Shown: positions 1 through 5,143, numbered from the stretch's first letter. The stretch: 5,143 bases of DNA from an uncultured Lachnospiraceae bacterium (GCA_902783735.1 CACZSE010000028.1:1-5143); one strand, 5' to 3'. The notes: generated by a model from the letters alone, not told the origin. Translations and numbers: made by a program.

Positions 1-104
1 AAAAAGGGGAAGCCTGCATACTCTCACCGGCAGCGGCATCCTATGGATATTTTAAAAACTTTGAAGAACGCGGGGATGAGTTTAAGCGACTTGTGAACAC
101 CTGA
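1..104 (+). CDS. murD: C-terminal end of a Mur ligase, probably UDP-N-acetylmuramoyl-L-alanine--D-glutamate ligase (partial)
   Basis: This is the 3' end of a gene that begins upstream of the window. It is read in the frame starting at base 3 and stops at TGA 102-104, giving 33 visible residues. The visible tail contains [21 protein letters not shown], which matches the conserved C-terminal signature of MurD ligases (LSPA.AS...F.NFEERG..F). In the family this segment lies in the third domain, near the D-glutamate/nucleotide site. MurD adds D-glutamate to UDP-MurNAc-L-alanine in the cytoplasm during peptidoglycan precursor synthesis. The other two frames give no recognisable protein: one stops at 53 and the other gives a tail without family character. 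The stop codon sits inside the terminator stem, so the gene ends its own transcription unit and is not co-transcribed with the phosphofructokinase gene. Only the tail is visible, so a MurD-like paralogue cannot be excluded. Confidence 0.8.
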   Translation, partial: KGEACILSPAAASYGYFKNFEERGDEFKRLVNT

Positions 105-130
105 TGCCATTGTTAAATCAGGTGTTTTTT
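96..130 (+). terminator. Rho-independent terminator of the murD-end gene
   Basis: A perfect 10-bp inverted repeat (AACACCTGAT at 96-105 and ATCAGGTGTT at 117-126) encloses an 11-nt loop and runs directly into six T residues (125-130). The left arm contains the last codons and the TGA stop of the upstream gene. No T-run follows the hairpin on the minus strand, so it should act only on + strand transcription. Confidence 0.88.
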
Positions 131-138
131 GCTATAAT
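110..138 (+). promoter_or_regulatory. Sigma-A-type promoter for the phosphofructokinase operon
   Basis: The -35 box TTGTTA (110-115; 4 of 6 matches to TTGACA) is followed by a 17-nt spacer and a perfect -10 box TATAAT (133-138). Transcription would start near 145, giving a leader of about 70 nt before the gene at 217. The -35 box lies in the loop of the upstream terminator and the T-tract lies in the spacer. The leader (about 145-216) contains one small possible hairpin (GGTC 157-160 with GACC 166-169). I see no recognisable riboswitch or cre-type operator in it. Confidence 0.7.
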
Positions 139-203
139 TTCTAATGTATGTACTCAGGTCCGTAAGACCGGGTGCAAATAAGGAATGGATCATTACTGTG
201 CTG

Positions 204-210
204 AAAGGAG
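204..210 (+). promoter_or_regulatory. Ribosome binding site that decides the phosphofructokinase start
   Basis: AAAGGAG at 204-210 is a strong Shine-Dalgarno sequence. It abuts the ATG at 211 with no spacing, but lies 6 nt before the ATG at 217, which is the normal distance. It therefore favours initiation at 217. Confidence 0.8.
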
Positions 211-216
211 ATGCTT

Positions 217-1290
217 ATGAAAAGGATCGGTATGTTAACCAGCGGTGGCGATTGCCAGGCTCTCAATGCGGCTATGAGAGGTGTTGTAAAATCTATATAT
301 AACAGTGGTCAGGATGTTGAGATTTACGGATTTTTAAATGGTTATAAAGGCCTGATATACGGTGATTTCAAGATGTTAACATCAAGAGACTTTTCCGGCA
401 TACTGACTATCGGCGGAACCATACTCGGCAGCAGCAGGGTTCCTTTTAAGACAATAAGAGAACCCGATGAGAACGGGCTCGATAAAGTAGAGGCCATGAA
501 GCAGAATTATTATAAGCTGAAACTGGACTGTCTTGTTATCCTTGGCGGAAACGGTACTCATAAGACTGCAAACCTGTTAAGACAGGAAGGATTAAATGTC
601 ATAACCCTTCCCAAGACAATAGATAATGATCTGTACGGAACAGACATGACTTTCGGATTCCAGTCAGCAGTTGATCTTGCTACCTCTGTAATAGACTGTA
701 TCCATACAACGGCTGCATCTCACGGAAGGGTCTTTGTCATTGAAGTTATGGGACATAAGGTCGGATATCTGACCCTCAATGCAGGCATGGCAGGCGGAGC
801 AGATATTATCCTCATTCCCGAGATACCTTTTGATATCGATAAGATAGCAAAAAAGGTTGAGCAGAGATTAAAAGACGGCAACAGATTCACGATCATTGCG
901 GTAGCCGAAGGTGCTATCAGTAAAGAGGATGCAAAGCTTTCAAAGAAGGAATATCAGAAAAAGTTAGCTAACAGAAAGCACCCCTCTGTATCATATGAGG
1001 TTGCGGATCTGATACAGCAGAAGACCGGTCAGGAAGTAAGAGTGACAGTACCGGGACACATGCAAAGAGGCGGAAGCCCGTGTCCTTATGACAGAGTATT
1101 TGCAAGCAGACTGGGTGCCGAAGCAGGAAAGCTTATATTGGAAGATGAATACGGATTCATGGTCGGATATAAAAACAGAGAGATTGTAAAGGTTCCGCTT
1201 GAGGACGTAGCAGGTAAGCTGAAGATGCTTGATCCCGATGCGGCGATCATCAGAGAAGCCAAGATGCTTGGTATAAGCTTTGGCGATTAA
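217..1290 (+). CDS. pfkA: 6-phosphofructokinase (PfkA superfamily, Gly/Lys-type active site)
   Basis: Phosphorylates fructose 6-phosphate to fructose 1,6-bisphosphate in cytoplasmic glycolysis. The protein has 357 residues from ATG 217; the ATG at 211 would add Met-Leu but touches the Shine-Dalgarno sequence, and relatives begin MKRIGMLTSGGD-like. Visible motifs are the N-terminal TSGGDCQALNA (8-18), GGTILGSSR (66-74, R74 like E. coli R72), GGNGT (110-114), PKTIDND (132-138, catalytic Asp D136), SHGR (168-171, R171 like E. coli R162), EVMGHKVG (176-183), VAEGA (229-233) and GHMQRGGSP (280-288). The glycine at 113 (E. coli Gly104) suggests ATP as phosphoryl donor, because PPi enzymes usually carry Asp there. 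Lys133 (E. coli Gly124) is the residue seen in PPi-dependent and 'group III' enzymes, so the donor is not certain. Two positions differ from E. coli: N112 replaces Mg-binding Asp103 and H180 replaces Arg171. It is about 37 residues longer than E. coli PfkA, partly from extra sequence at about 234-268. It is probably the first gene of the operon, 15 nt before dnaX. Confidence 0.93.
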   Translation: MKRIGMLTSGGDCQALNAAMRGVVKSIYNSGQDVEIYGFLNGYKGLIYGDFKMLTSRDFSGILTIGGTILGSSRVPFKTIREPDENGLDKVEAMKQNYYKLKLDCLVILGGNGTHKTANLLRQEGLNVITLPKTIDNDLYGTDMTFGFQSAVDLATSVIDCIHTTAASHGRVFVIEVMGHKVGYLTLNAGMAGGADIILIPEIPFDIDKIAKKVEQRLKDGNRFTIIAVAEGAISKEDAKLSKKEYQKKLANRKHPSVSYEVADLIQQKTGQEVRVTVPGHMQRGGSPCPYDRVFASRLGAEAGKLILEDEYGFMVGYKNREIVKVPLEDVAGKLKMLDPDAAIIREAKMLGISFGD

Positions 1291-1305
1291 TAATTAGGAT
1301 CATTT

Positions 1306-2871
1306 ATGTCATATGTAGCATTATACAGAAAATTCAGACCTGATACATTTGATGAAGTCAAAGGTCAGGATCATATAGTTACTACGCTTAAGAATCAGAT
1401 AGTGTCCGGTCGTGTGGGACATGCCTATCTGTTCTGCGGCACAAGAGGTACCGGTAAGACATCCATAGCCAAGCTGTTTGCCAAGACGGTAAACTGTGAA
1501 GATCCAAAGGACGGAAGTCCCTGCGGAGTATGTGATTCCTGCAGACGGATAGCCGCCGGAGCAAGCATGGACGTAGTTGAGATGGATGCGGCCTCAAACA
1601 ATGGTGTTGAAGATGTGAGAAATATCATCGAAGCCGTTTCCTATTCTCCGTCGGAGAGTAAATACAGGGTATATATCATCGATGAAGTACACATGCTCTC
1701 AACCAATGCGTTTAATGCGCTTTTAAAAACACTTGAGGAACCACCGTCATATTGTATTTTCATTCTTGCAACAACGGAGGTTCACAAAATACCGATAACC
1801 ATCCTTTCAAGATGTCAGCGTTATGATTTTAAAAGGATATCCATAGACACAATAGCGGACAGACTTGAAGATATCATGTCGCGAGAGCAGATAGATGTTG
1901 AGCCCAAGGCTTTACGCTATATAGCAAAAGCTGCGGACGGTTCAATGAGAGATGCATTATCGCTGTTGGATCAGTGTATCGCATTTCACTACGGAGAGAC
2001 ACTTACCTACGACAATGCTTTAAACGTTTTGGGAGCGGTGGATACGGAAGTGTTCAGCAGACTGTTGCGGGCAGTTCTTGAAAGAGATGTAACAGGATGC
2101 ATTAAAATCCTGGAAGAGATAGTCGTACAGGGCAGGGAACTGACTCAGTTTGTTACCGATCTTACATGGTATTTAAGAAATCTTCTGGTAGTAAAAACAT
2201 CTGACAATGCAGAAGATGTTTTGGATGTTTCAACGGAAAGTAAGGAAAGACTCAAAGAAGAGGCATCCATGTGTGAGACCGATCAGATAATGAGATACAT
2301 CAGGATATTCTCCGAATTGTCTTCAGACATCAGATATGCGTCGCAAAAGAGGATACTTACCGAGATAGCTCTCATTAAGCTTTGCAGACCGCAGATGGAA
2401 AAACAGGAAGATTCGGTTCTGGACAGGATCAGGAATCTTGAAGAGCAGGTTCAGAAAGGCATTACATATATTCCGGCCGAAGGAGCATCCGTTAAGGATC
2501 CGCAAACTCCGGCAGGGGAGACTGCTAAGCTTCCAAGTGCATTGCCTGAGGATATTCAGGAAGTTGTAAACAAGTGGCGTCAGATCACGGGTAACTTTGA
2601 AGGCCTTGATAAAAATCTGATGACAAAGGTGAGCGTGTCATTGTCTGCGGACAACAAGCTTCTCATACTTGTGCCTTCGGACGAACCGGCCTGTGACAGA
2701 CTTTTGGGAGATGATGTTAAAGAGCACATACGATCTGTCATAAGCGGTGTTATCGGAAAACAGATAGATATAGAAGTTCAAAGAGCGGGAAACCGCGATG
2801 AGATCAGATCTGTATATCCCGACATATTAAAAATGGCGGGCATAAATGCAACCATAATCGAGGAGGATTAA
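1306..2871 (+). CDS. dnaX: DNA polymerase III clamp-loader subunit tau (DnaX)
   Basis: ATPase subunit of the clamp loader that places the beta clamp on DNA and holds the replisome together. The 521-residue protein has an N-terminal AAA+ module: Walker A GTRGTGKT (45-52), a zinc-binding insertion with C64, C73, C76 and C79, Walker B VYIIDEVHM (122-130; D126, E127), sensor 1 ATT (155-157), the SRC arginine-finger motif (168-170) and sensor 2 GSMRDALSLLD (212-222; R215). The clamp-loader oligomerisation domain follows to about residue 360. After a short linker rich in Pro, Ala and Glu comes a folded C-terminal part (about 410-521) that fits the tau-specific polymerase-binding region. The length is a little below B. 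subtilis DnaX. I see no convincing slippery site near the end of the clamp-loader domain, so a gamma-type short product is not predicted. The start has only a weak Shine-Dalgarno sequence (AGGA 1296-1299, 6-nt spacing), 15 nt after the phosphofructokinase stop, which suggests dependence on upstream translation. Its last codons carry the ybaB ribosome binding site. Confidence 0.97.
   Translation: MSYVALYRKFRPDTFDEVKGQDHIVTTLKNQIVSGRVGHAYLFCGTRGTGKTSIAKLFAKTVNCEDPKDGSPCGVCDSCRRIAAGASMDVVEMDAASNNGVEDVRNIIEAVSYSPSESKYRVYIIDEVHMLSTNAFNALLKTLEEPPSYCIFILATTEVHKIPITILSRCQRYDFKRISIDTIADRLEDIMSREQIDVEPKALRYIAKAADGSMRDALSLLDQCIAFHYGETLTYDNALNVLGAVDTEVFSRLLRAVLERDVTGCIKILEEIVVQGRELTQFVTDLTWYLRNLLVVKTSDNAEDVLDVSTESKERLKEEASMCETDQIMRYIRIFSELSSDIRYASQKRILTEIALIKLCRPQMEKQEDSVLDRIRNLEEQVQKGITYIPAEGASVKDPQTPAGETAKLPSALPEDIQEVVNKWRQITGNFEGLDKNLMTKVSVSLSADNKLLILVPSDEPACDRLLGDDVKEHIRSVISGVIGKQIDIEVQRAGNRDEIRSVYPDILKMAGINATIIEED
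2861..2866 (+). promoter_or_regulatory. Ribosome binding site for ybaB inside the end of dnaX
   Basis: AGGAGG at 2861-2866 lies within the last codons of dnaX (encoding Glu-Glu-Asp). It is 11 nt before the ybaB ATG at 2878, which is a slightly long spacing. Ribosomes ending dnaX would pass directly over it. Confidence 0.7.
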
Positions 2872-2877
2872 TAAATT

Positions 2878-3234
2878 ATGGCAAAAAGAGGAGGATTTCC
2901 CGGAGGCATGGGCATGCCGGGAAACATGAACAATCTGATGAAGCAGGCTCAGCGCATGCAGCGCCAGATGGAAGAGAATCAGAAGAATCTGGAAGAGAGT
3001 GAGTTTACGGCCAAAGCGGGAGGCGGCGCAGTAGAAGTAACCGTAACCGGTAAAAAAGAGATAAAGAGCCTTGTGCTGGATAAGGATATTGTGGACCCCG
3101 ACGATGTGGAAACTCTTCAGGAAAGCATAATTGCAGCTATAAATGAAGCATTTTCTCAGGTAGATGAGGCAAACGAAGCAGCAATGAGCAAGATGACGGG
3201 CGGTCTGGGAGGACTTGGAGGCTTTGGCTTTTAA
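2878..3234 (+). CDS. ybaB: YbaB/EbfC family nucleoid-associated DNA-binding protein
   Basis: Small DNA-binding protein that acts as a dimer on the nucleoid; its cellular role is incompletely known, but it is persistently encoded between dnaX and recR. It has 118 residues. The order is a Gly/Met-rich N terminus (1-16), a long amphipathic helix (NLMKQAQRMQRQMEENQKNL, 19-38), a beta core with AGGGAVEVTVTGKKEIKSL (47-65) and a helical segment at about 79-107. All of this follows the family plan; E. coli YbaB has the similar NLMKQAQQMQ start. The tail GGLGGLGGFGF (108-118) is glycine-rich. Its codons contain the GGAGG sequence used as the likely recR ribosome binding site. It begins 6 nt after the dnaX stop and its stop codon overlaps the recR start by one base (TAATG), which indicates translational coupling. 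Confidence 0.95.
   Translation: MAKRGGFPGGMGMPGNMNNLMKQAQRMQRQMEENQKNLEESEFTAKAGGGAVEVTVTGKKEIKSLVLDKDIVDPDDVETLQESIIAAINEAFSQVDEANEAAMSKMTGGLGGLGGFGF
3217..3221 (+). promoter_or_regulatory. Ribosome binding site for recR inside the YbaB glycine tail
   Basis: GGAGG at 3217-3221 is the nearest Shine-Dalgarno sequence to the recR ATG at 3234, with a 12-nt spacing; a second one, GGGAGGA, lies at 3207-3213. Both are codons of the YbaB Gly-Leu-Gly-Gly tail. The long spacing and the TAATG overlap suggest that recR relies mainly on re-initiation by ribosomes finishing ybaB. Confidence 0.55.
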
Positions 3235-3833
3235 TGGATCTTTACAGCGGACCTATCAACAAGTTAATCAGTGAGCTGAGTACATTGCCCGGTATAGGAG
3301 AAAAATCCGCGGGAAGACTGGCATTTCACCTGATCAACATGCCCCAGGCAAGAGTTGAGAGGCTTGCAAATACCATTGTCGAAGCAAAAAAAACAGTTCG
3401 ATACTGTAAAGAGTGCTACACTCTTACCGACAGTGATATATGTCCGGTATGTGCCAATGAAAACAGAGACCACTCCACCATTATGGTCGTGGAAAATGTA
3501 AGAGATCTGGCGGCATATGAAAAGACCGGAAAATATAACGGAGTATACCATGTGCTTCACGGGGCCATATCTCCCATGATCGGGATCGGCCCGGCGGACA
3601 TAAAACTTAAAGAGCTGATCGAGCGTTTGAAAGAACACGATATCAGTGAAGTCATCATCGCGACCAATTCAAGTCTCGAAGGTGAAACAACTGCCATGTA
3701 TATCAGTAAGCTCATAAAACCGTCGGGGGTTAAAGTGACCAGGATAGCAAGCGGAGTACCCGTCGGAGGTGATCTTGAGTGCATAGATGAAGTGACACTC
3801 TTAAGAGCGCTTGAAGGAAGAACGGAAGTATAA
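3234..3833 (+). CDS. recR: Recombination mediator protein RecR
   Basis: Works with RecO (and RecF) to load RecA onto SSB-coated single-stranded DNA during gap repair and fork recovery. The 199-residue length is typical of the family. The domains appear in the family order: an N-terminal helix-hairpin-helix with LPGIGEKSAGRLAFHL (18-33), a C4 zinc finger (C58, C61, C70, C73) and a TOPRIM domain from about 81. The TOPRIM domain has VVENVRD (85-91, acidic E87), HVLHGAISPM (106-115) and ATNSSLEGETTAMYI (143-157, E149). It ends with the C-terminal ASGVPVGGDLE (172-182) and ALEGR motifs. The TOPRIM loop reads NSS where many relatives have NPT, a mild variation. It starts at ATG 3234, overlapping the ybaB stop by one base. 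Its own stop TAA at 3831 overlaps the ribosome binding site of the next gene. Confidence 0.97.
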   Translation: MDLYSGPINKLISELSTLPGIGEKSAGRLAFHLINMPQARVERLANTIVEAKKTVRYCKECYTLTDSDICPVCANENRDHSTIMVVENVRDLAAYEKTGKYNGVYHVLHGAISPMIGIGPADIKLKELIERLKEHDISEVIIATNSSLEGETTAMYISKLIKPSGVKVTRIASGVPVGGDLECIDEVTLLRALEGRTEV

Positions 3834-3838
3834 GGAGG
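3832..3838 (+). promoter_or_regulatory. Ribosome binding site for galM overlapping the recR stop
   Basis: AAGGAGG at 3832-3838 shares its first two bases with the recR TAA stop and lies 4 nt before the ATG at 3843. It is the strongest Shine-Dalgarno match in the window. Confidence 0.85.
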
Positions 3839-3842
3839 AATC

Positions 3843-4880
3843 ATGAGAACCAATTTATTCGGAAAGACAAAAGACGGACAGGATGTAACAGAATATATCA
3901 TCGAGAACAAAAACGGAATGGTTATACACCTTCTTGATTTTGGTGCCATTCTTCACAGGATCTATATTCCCGAAGAAGATGATACCAAGACAGATGTGGC
4001 GTTGACCTGTCCCGATATGGAAGCATACAGTGTAAACGATACTTACCTCGGATCTACCATTGCTCCCAATGCCAACAGAATAGGAAACGCAAAACTTACC
4101 ATTGACGGCGTTGAATATCACATGGAAGTAAATGATGGCAAGAACAACCTTCATACAGCCTTCGAAACAGGTATGAACAAAAGACTCTGGAATGCTGAAA
4201 AGGGAGATAACCGGGTTACATTTTCCGCAAAGCTTGAAGACGGTGAATACGGTCTGCCCGGAAGAAGAAATCTTTCTGTAACATATACCCTGACTGACGA
4301 AAATGAGATAAAGATCGACTATAAAGGAACAAGCACCAAAAATACTATAATAAACATGACAAATCATACCTATTTCAATCTTAAGGGATATGGAAAAGGA
4401 GATATTCTCGATCATGAATTGTGGCTTAAGGCAAAGACATTTACCATGCCCGATGACGGCGGCATTCCTACAGGCGAGATAGCCGAAGTGGCAGGAACAC
4501 CTCTTGATTTTACGGTCATGAAACCCATAAGAAGGGACAATGATATAACAAATCCCATCATGGCGCTCGTAAACGGATACGATCATAACTATTGCATAGA
4601 CAAATGGACCGGCGAGATCCAGAAGGTGGCAGAGGTTAAGGAACCTCAGAGCGGACGTATCATGGAAGTATATACCGACCTTCCGGGAATACAGTTTTAT
4701 TCAGGCAACTACATCAACAATACTGCAGGCAAGGGTGGAAAGGTATTCCAGAAGAACTACGGACTTTGCTTGGAGACACAGTATTACCCGGATCATATCA
4801 ATCATCCTGAGTTCCCTCAGGCAGTGTTTGGTCCCGGTAAAGAATATAAAACAACAACGATCTATAAGTTTATATTCTGA
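3843..4880 (+). CDS. galM: Aldose 1-epimerase (galactose mutarotase)
   Basis: Interconverts alpha and beta anomers of aldoses, classically galactose, so that beta-galactose released by beta-galactosidase can enter the Leloir pathway. The 345-residue length fits the family. Residues matching the known active site are R79 (in PNANRI), H104 (in NNLH), H175 in NMTNHTYFNL (the expected general acid), D247 in NGYDHNY and E311 in LCLETQYYPDHINHP (the expected general base). There is no signal peptide or membrane segment, so it should be cytoplasmic. After NNLH the sequence reads TAFETG, where well-studied relatives usually have two glycines (LHGG); this is close to the sugar-binding site and might affect substrate preference. 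The gene follows recR by 9 nt with a strong ribosome binding site, so it is probably the last gene of the operon. It is followed by 27 nt with no hairpin terminator. The exact sugar cannot be settled from sequence. Confidence 0.93.
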   Translation: MRTNLFGKTKDGQDVTEYIIENKNGMVIHLLDFGAILHRIYIPEEDDTKTDVALTCPDMEAYSVNDTYLGSTIAPNANRIGNAKLTIDGVEYHMEVNDGKNNLHTAFETGMNKRLWNAEKGDNRVTFSAKLEDGEYGLPGRRNLSVTYTLTDENEIKIDYKGTSTKNTIINMTNHTYFNLKGYGKGDILDHELWLKAKTFTMPDDGGIPTGEIAEVAGTPLDFTVMKPIRRDNDITNPIMALVNGYDHNYCIDKWTGEIQKVAEVKEPQSGRIMEVYTDLPGIQFYSGNYINNTAGKGGKVFQKNYGLCLETQYYPDHINHPEFPQAVFGPGKEYKTTTIYKFIF

Positions 4881-4909
4881 TTAATATGTGGTTAAGGTTC
4901 TTATATAAT
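4881..4909 (+). promoter_or_regulatory. Possible promoter for the downstream membrane-protein gene
   Basis: TTAATA (4881-4886; 4 of 6 matches to the -35 consensus) is followed by a 17-nt spacer and a perfect TATAAT (4904-4909). The -10 box covers the first two bases of the ATG at 4908. Transcription would begin near 4916, downstream of that ATG, so messages from this promoter could only use the in-frame ATG at 4962. AT-rich DNA yields such matches by chance, so this remains tentative. Confidence 0.4.
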
Positions 4910-5143
4910 GGCAACTATCAGTAGATTTCCCGCAAAGGGAGAAGATACAGAACAGGATAATATGAGTTTTTCGCAGAAGCTGCACCTCCACAAGCTGAAG
5001 AGCTTTGTGGTGGTGCTGGTTTGCGTTTCGGTCATAGTTTTGGTAGTGACCATATTGTTGGTATATTTTAAGAATCAGCTGTTCACAAAAATAACCGTTA
5101 CAAATTCCATAGACCGTGTCAGCATTGAGACCAATTCCTATGT
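4908..5143 (+). CDS. Single-pass membrane protein, N-terminal part (partial; possibly DUF5711-like)
   Basis: An open frame runs from ATG 4908 to the window edge (78 codons plus two bases) with no stop. An in-frame TAA at 4893 limits upstream extension. Residues 1-32 are hydrophilic, with a basic stretch before the membrane (K24, H26, H28, K29, K31). A strongly hydrophobic segment follows at about 33-54 (FVVVLVCVSVIVLVVTILLV at 33-52). This predicts an uncleaved anchor with the N terminus inside and the rest of the protein outside. The following residues (ITVTNSIDRVSIETNSY) resemble the junction seen in Lachnospiraceae DUF5711 proteins, which have an N-terminal anchor and a repeat-containing extracellular part; this is a weak recollection, not an identification. 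The start is uncertain. ATG 4908 has a poor AAGG 10 nt upstream; ATG 4962 (residue 19) has AGGA 4 nt upstream and would give a shorter cytoplasmic tail. Function is unknown. Confidence 0.75.
   Translation, partial: MATISRFPAKGEDTEQDNMSFSQKLHLHKLKSFVVVLVCVSVIVLVVTILLVYFKNQLFTKITVTNSIDRVSIETNSY
4982..5016 (+). other. Long hairpin in the 5' coding region of the membrane-protein gene
   Basis: The arms 4982-4996 and 5001-5016 pair over 14 base pairs around the tetraloop GAAG (4997-5000), with one bulged T (5006) and one T-T mismatch (4987/5011). The hairpin encodes the basic stretch and first valines of the membrane segment. No T-run follows on either strand, so it is not a terminator. It begins 20 nt after the A of the alternative start ATG 4962. 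Confidence 0.6.

Noticed and set aside
1..96. Frame 1 reading of the left edge, which ends at TGA 94-96
   Set aside because: It gives a low-complexity tail without family character, whereas frame 3 gives a clear MurD C-terminal signature.
139..216. Leader upstream of the phosphofructokinase gene, considered as a riboswitch or as the SRP RNA often found near dnaX
   Set aside because: It is only about 70 nt, has one 4-bp hairpin, and shows no conserved aptamer or SRP RNA motif such as the GNRA-capped helix 8.
144..299. Small + strand open frame of about 51 codons from ATG 144 in the phosphofructokinase leader, considered as a leader peptide
   Set aside because: Its ATG sits at or before the predicted transcription start, it has no ribosome binding site, it runs far into the phosphofructokinase gene in another frame, and its sequence shows no attenuator-like codon run.
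1722..1728. TTTAAAA heptamer in the -1 slippery phase within dnaX, considered as a tau/gamma frameshift site
   Set aside because: It lies in the conserved NALLKTLEE segment at residues 139-141, and a slip would stop at TGA 1734. That would cut the ATPase domain in half and could not make a gamma-like protein. No slippery site was found near the end of the clamp-loader domain.
3264..3949. Two minus-strand open frames opposite recR and the start of galM
   Set aside because: They overlap each other and confident coding sequence, and have no recognisable motifs. They are best explained as chance frames.
3855..4586. Long open frame (243 codons) on the minus strand opposite galM
   Set aside because: It lies entirely within a confident gene and has no family motifs. 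Its composition (many Ile, Cys, Tyr and Phe in no domain pattern) looks like an antisense reading of galM codons, so I treat it as a shadow.
4881..4907. Gap after galM, searched for a terminator
   Set aside because: Only short AT-rich repeats (TTAA) are present, with no GC-containing stem and no T-run, so termination here is not supported.

Overview
The window reads as an ordinary, well-packed chromosomal segment of a Gram-positive anaerobe of the class Clostridia, most likely the family Lachnospiraceae. The reasons are the dnaX-ybaB-recR cluster, a clostridial-looking phosphofructokinase, a Gly/Met-rich YbaB, frequent AGA/ATA/GGA codons at moderately low GC, and strong AGGAGG-type ribosome binding sites. 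The family placement is inference from recognised sequence character, not from a search. All genes are on the + strand and there is almost no non-coding DNA.

Layout. The window opens with the last 33 codons of a Mur ligase, best matched to murD. These end inside a Rho-independent terminator hairpin (96-130). A sigma-A-like promoter (110-138) is superimposed on the terminator, with its -35 box in the loop and the U-tract in the spacer. This promoter would start an operon of five tightly spaced genes: a 6-phosphofructokinase (217-1290, start corrected from the longer reading at 211), dnaX (1306-2871), the ybaB/ebfC nucleoid-associated protein (2878-3234), recR (3234-3833) and an aldose 1-epimerase of the galM type (3843-4880). 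Gaps are 15 and 6 nt, then a 1-nt overlap, then 9 nt. The Shine-Dalgarno sequences for ybaB, recR and galM lie in or against the end of the preceding gene, which suggests translational coupling. After galM there is a 27-nt gap with no terminator but with a possible second promoter. The window ends in the N-terminal part of a single-pass membrane protein (about 4908 or 4962 to beyond 5143).

How the genes work together. DnaX (clamp-loader tau subunit), YbaB (DNA-binding dimer) and RecR (recombinational repair mediator) form a conserved replication/repair group. Two sugar-metabolism genes flank it: phosphofructokinase at the committed step of glycolysis, and galactose mutarotase at the entry of the Leloir pathway. 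The five probably share a transcript because of their packing. I see no functional link between the metabolic and DNA genes beyond shared expression.

I found no mobile element, CRISPR array, tRNA, rRNA, riboswitch or obviously new system. There is no intergenic stretch longer than about 115 bases. The points most worth a second look are the nested terminator/promoter, an active-site substitution pattern in the phosphofructokinase, and the start of the last gene, where a perfect -10 box overlaps one candidate start codon and a 14-bp hairpin follows the other.
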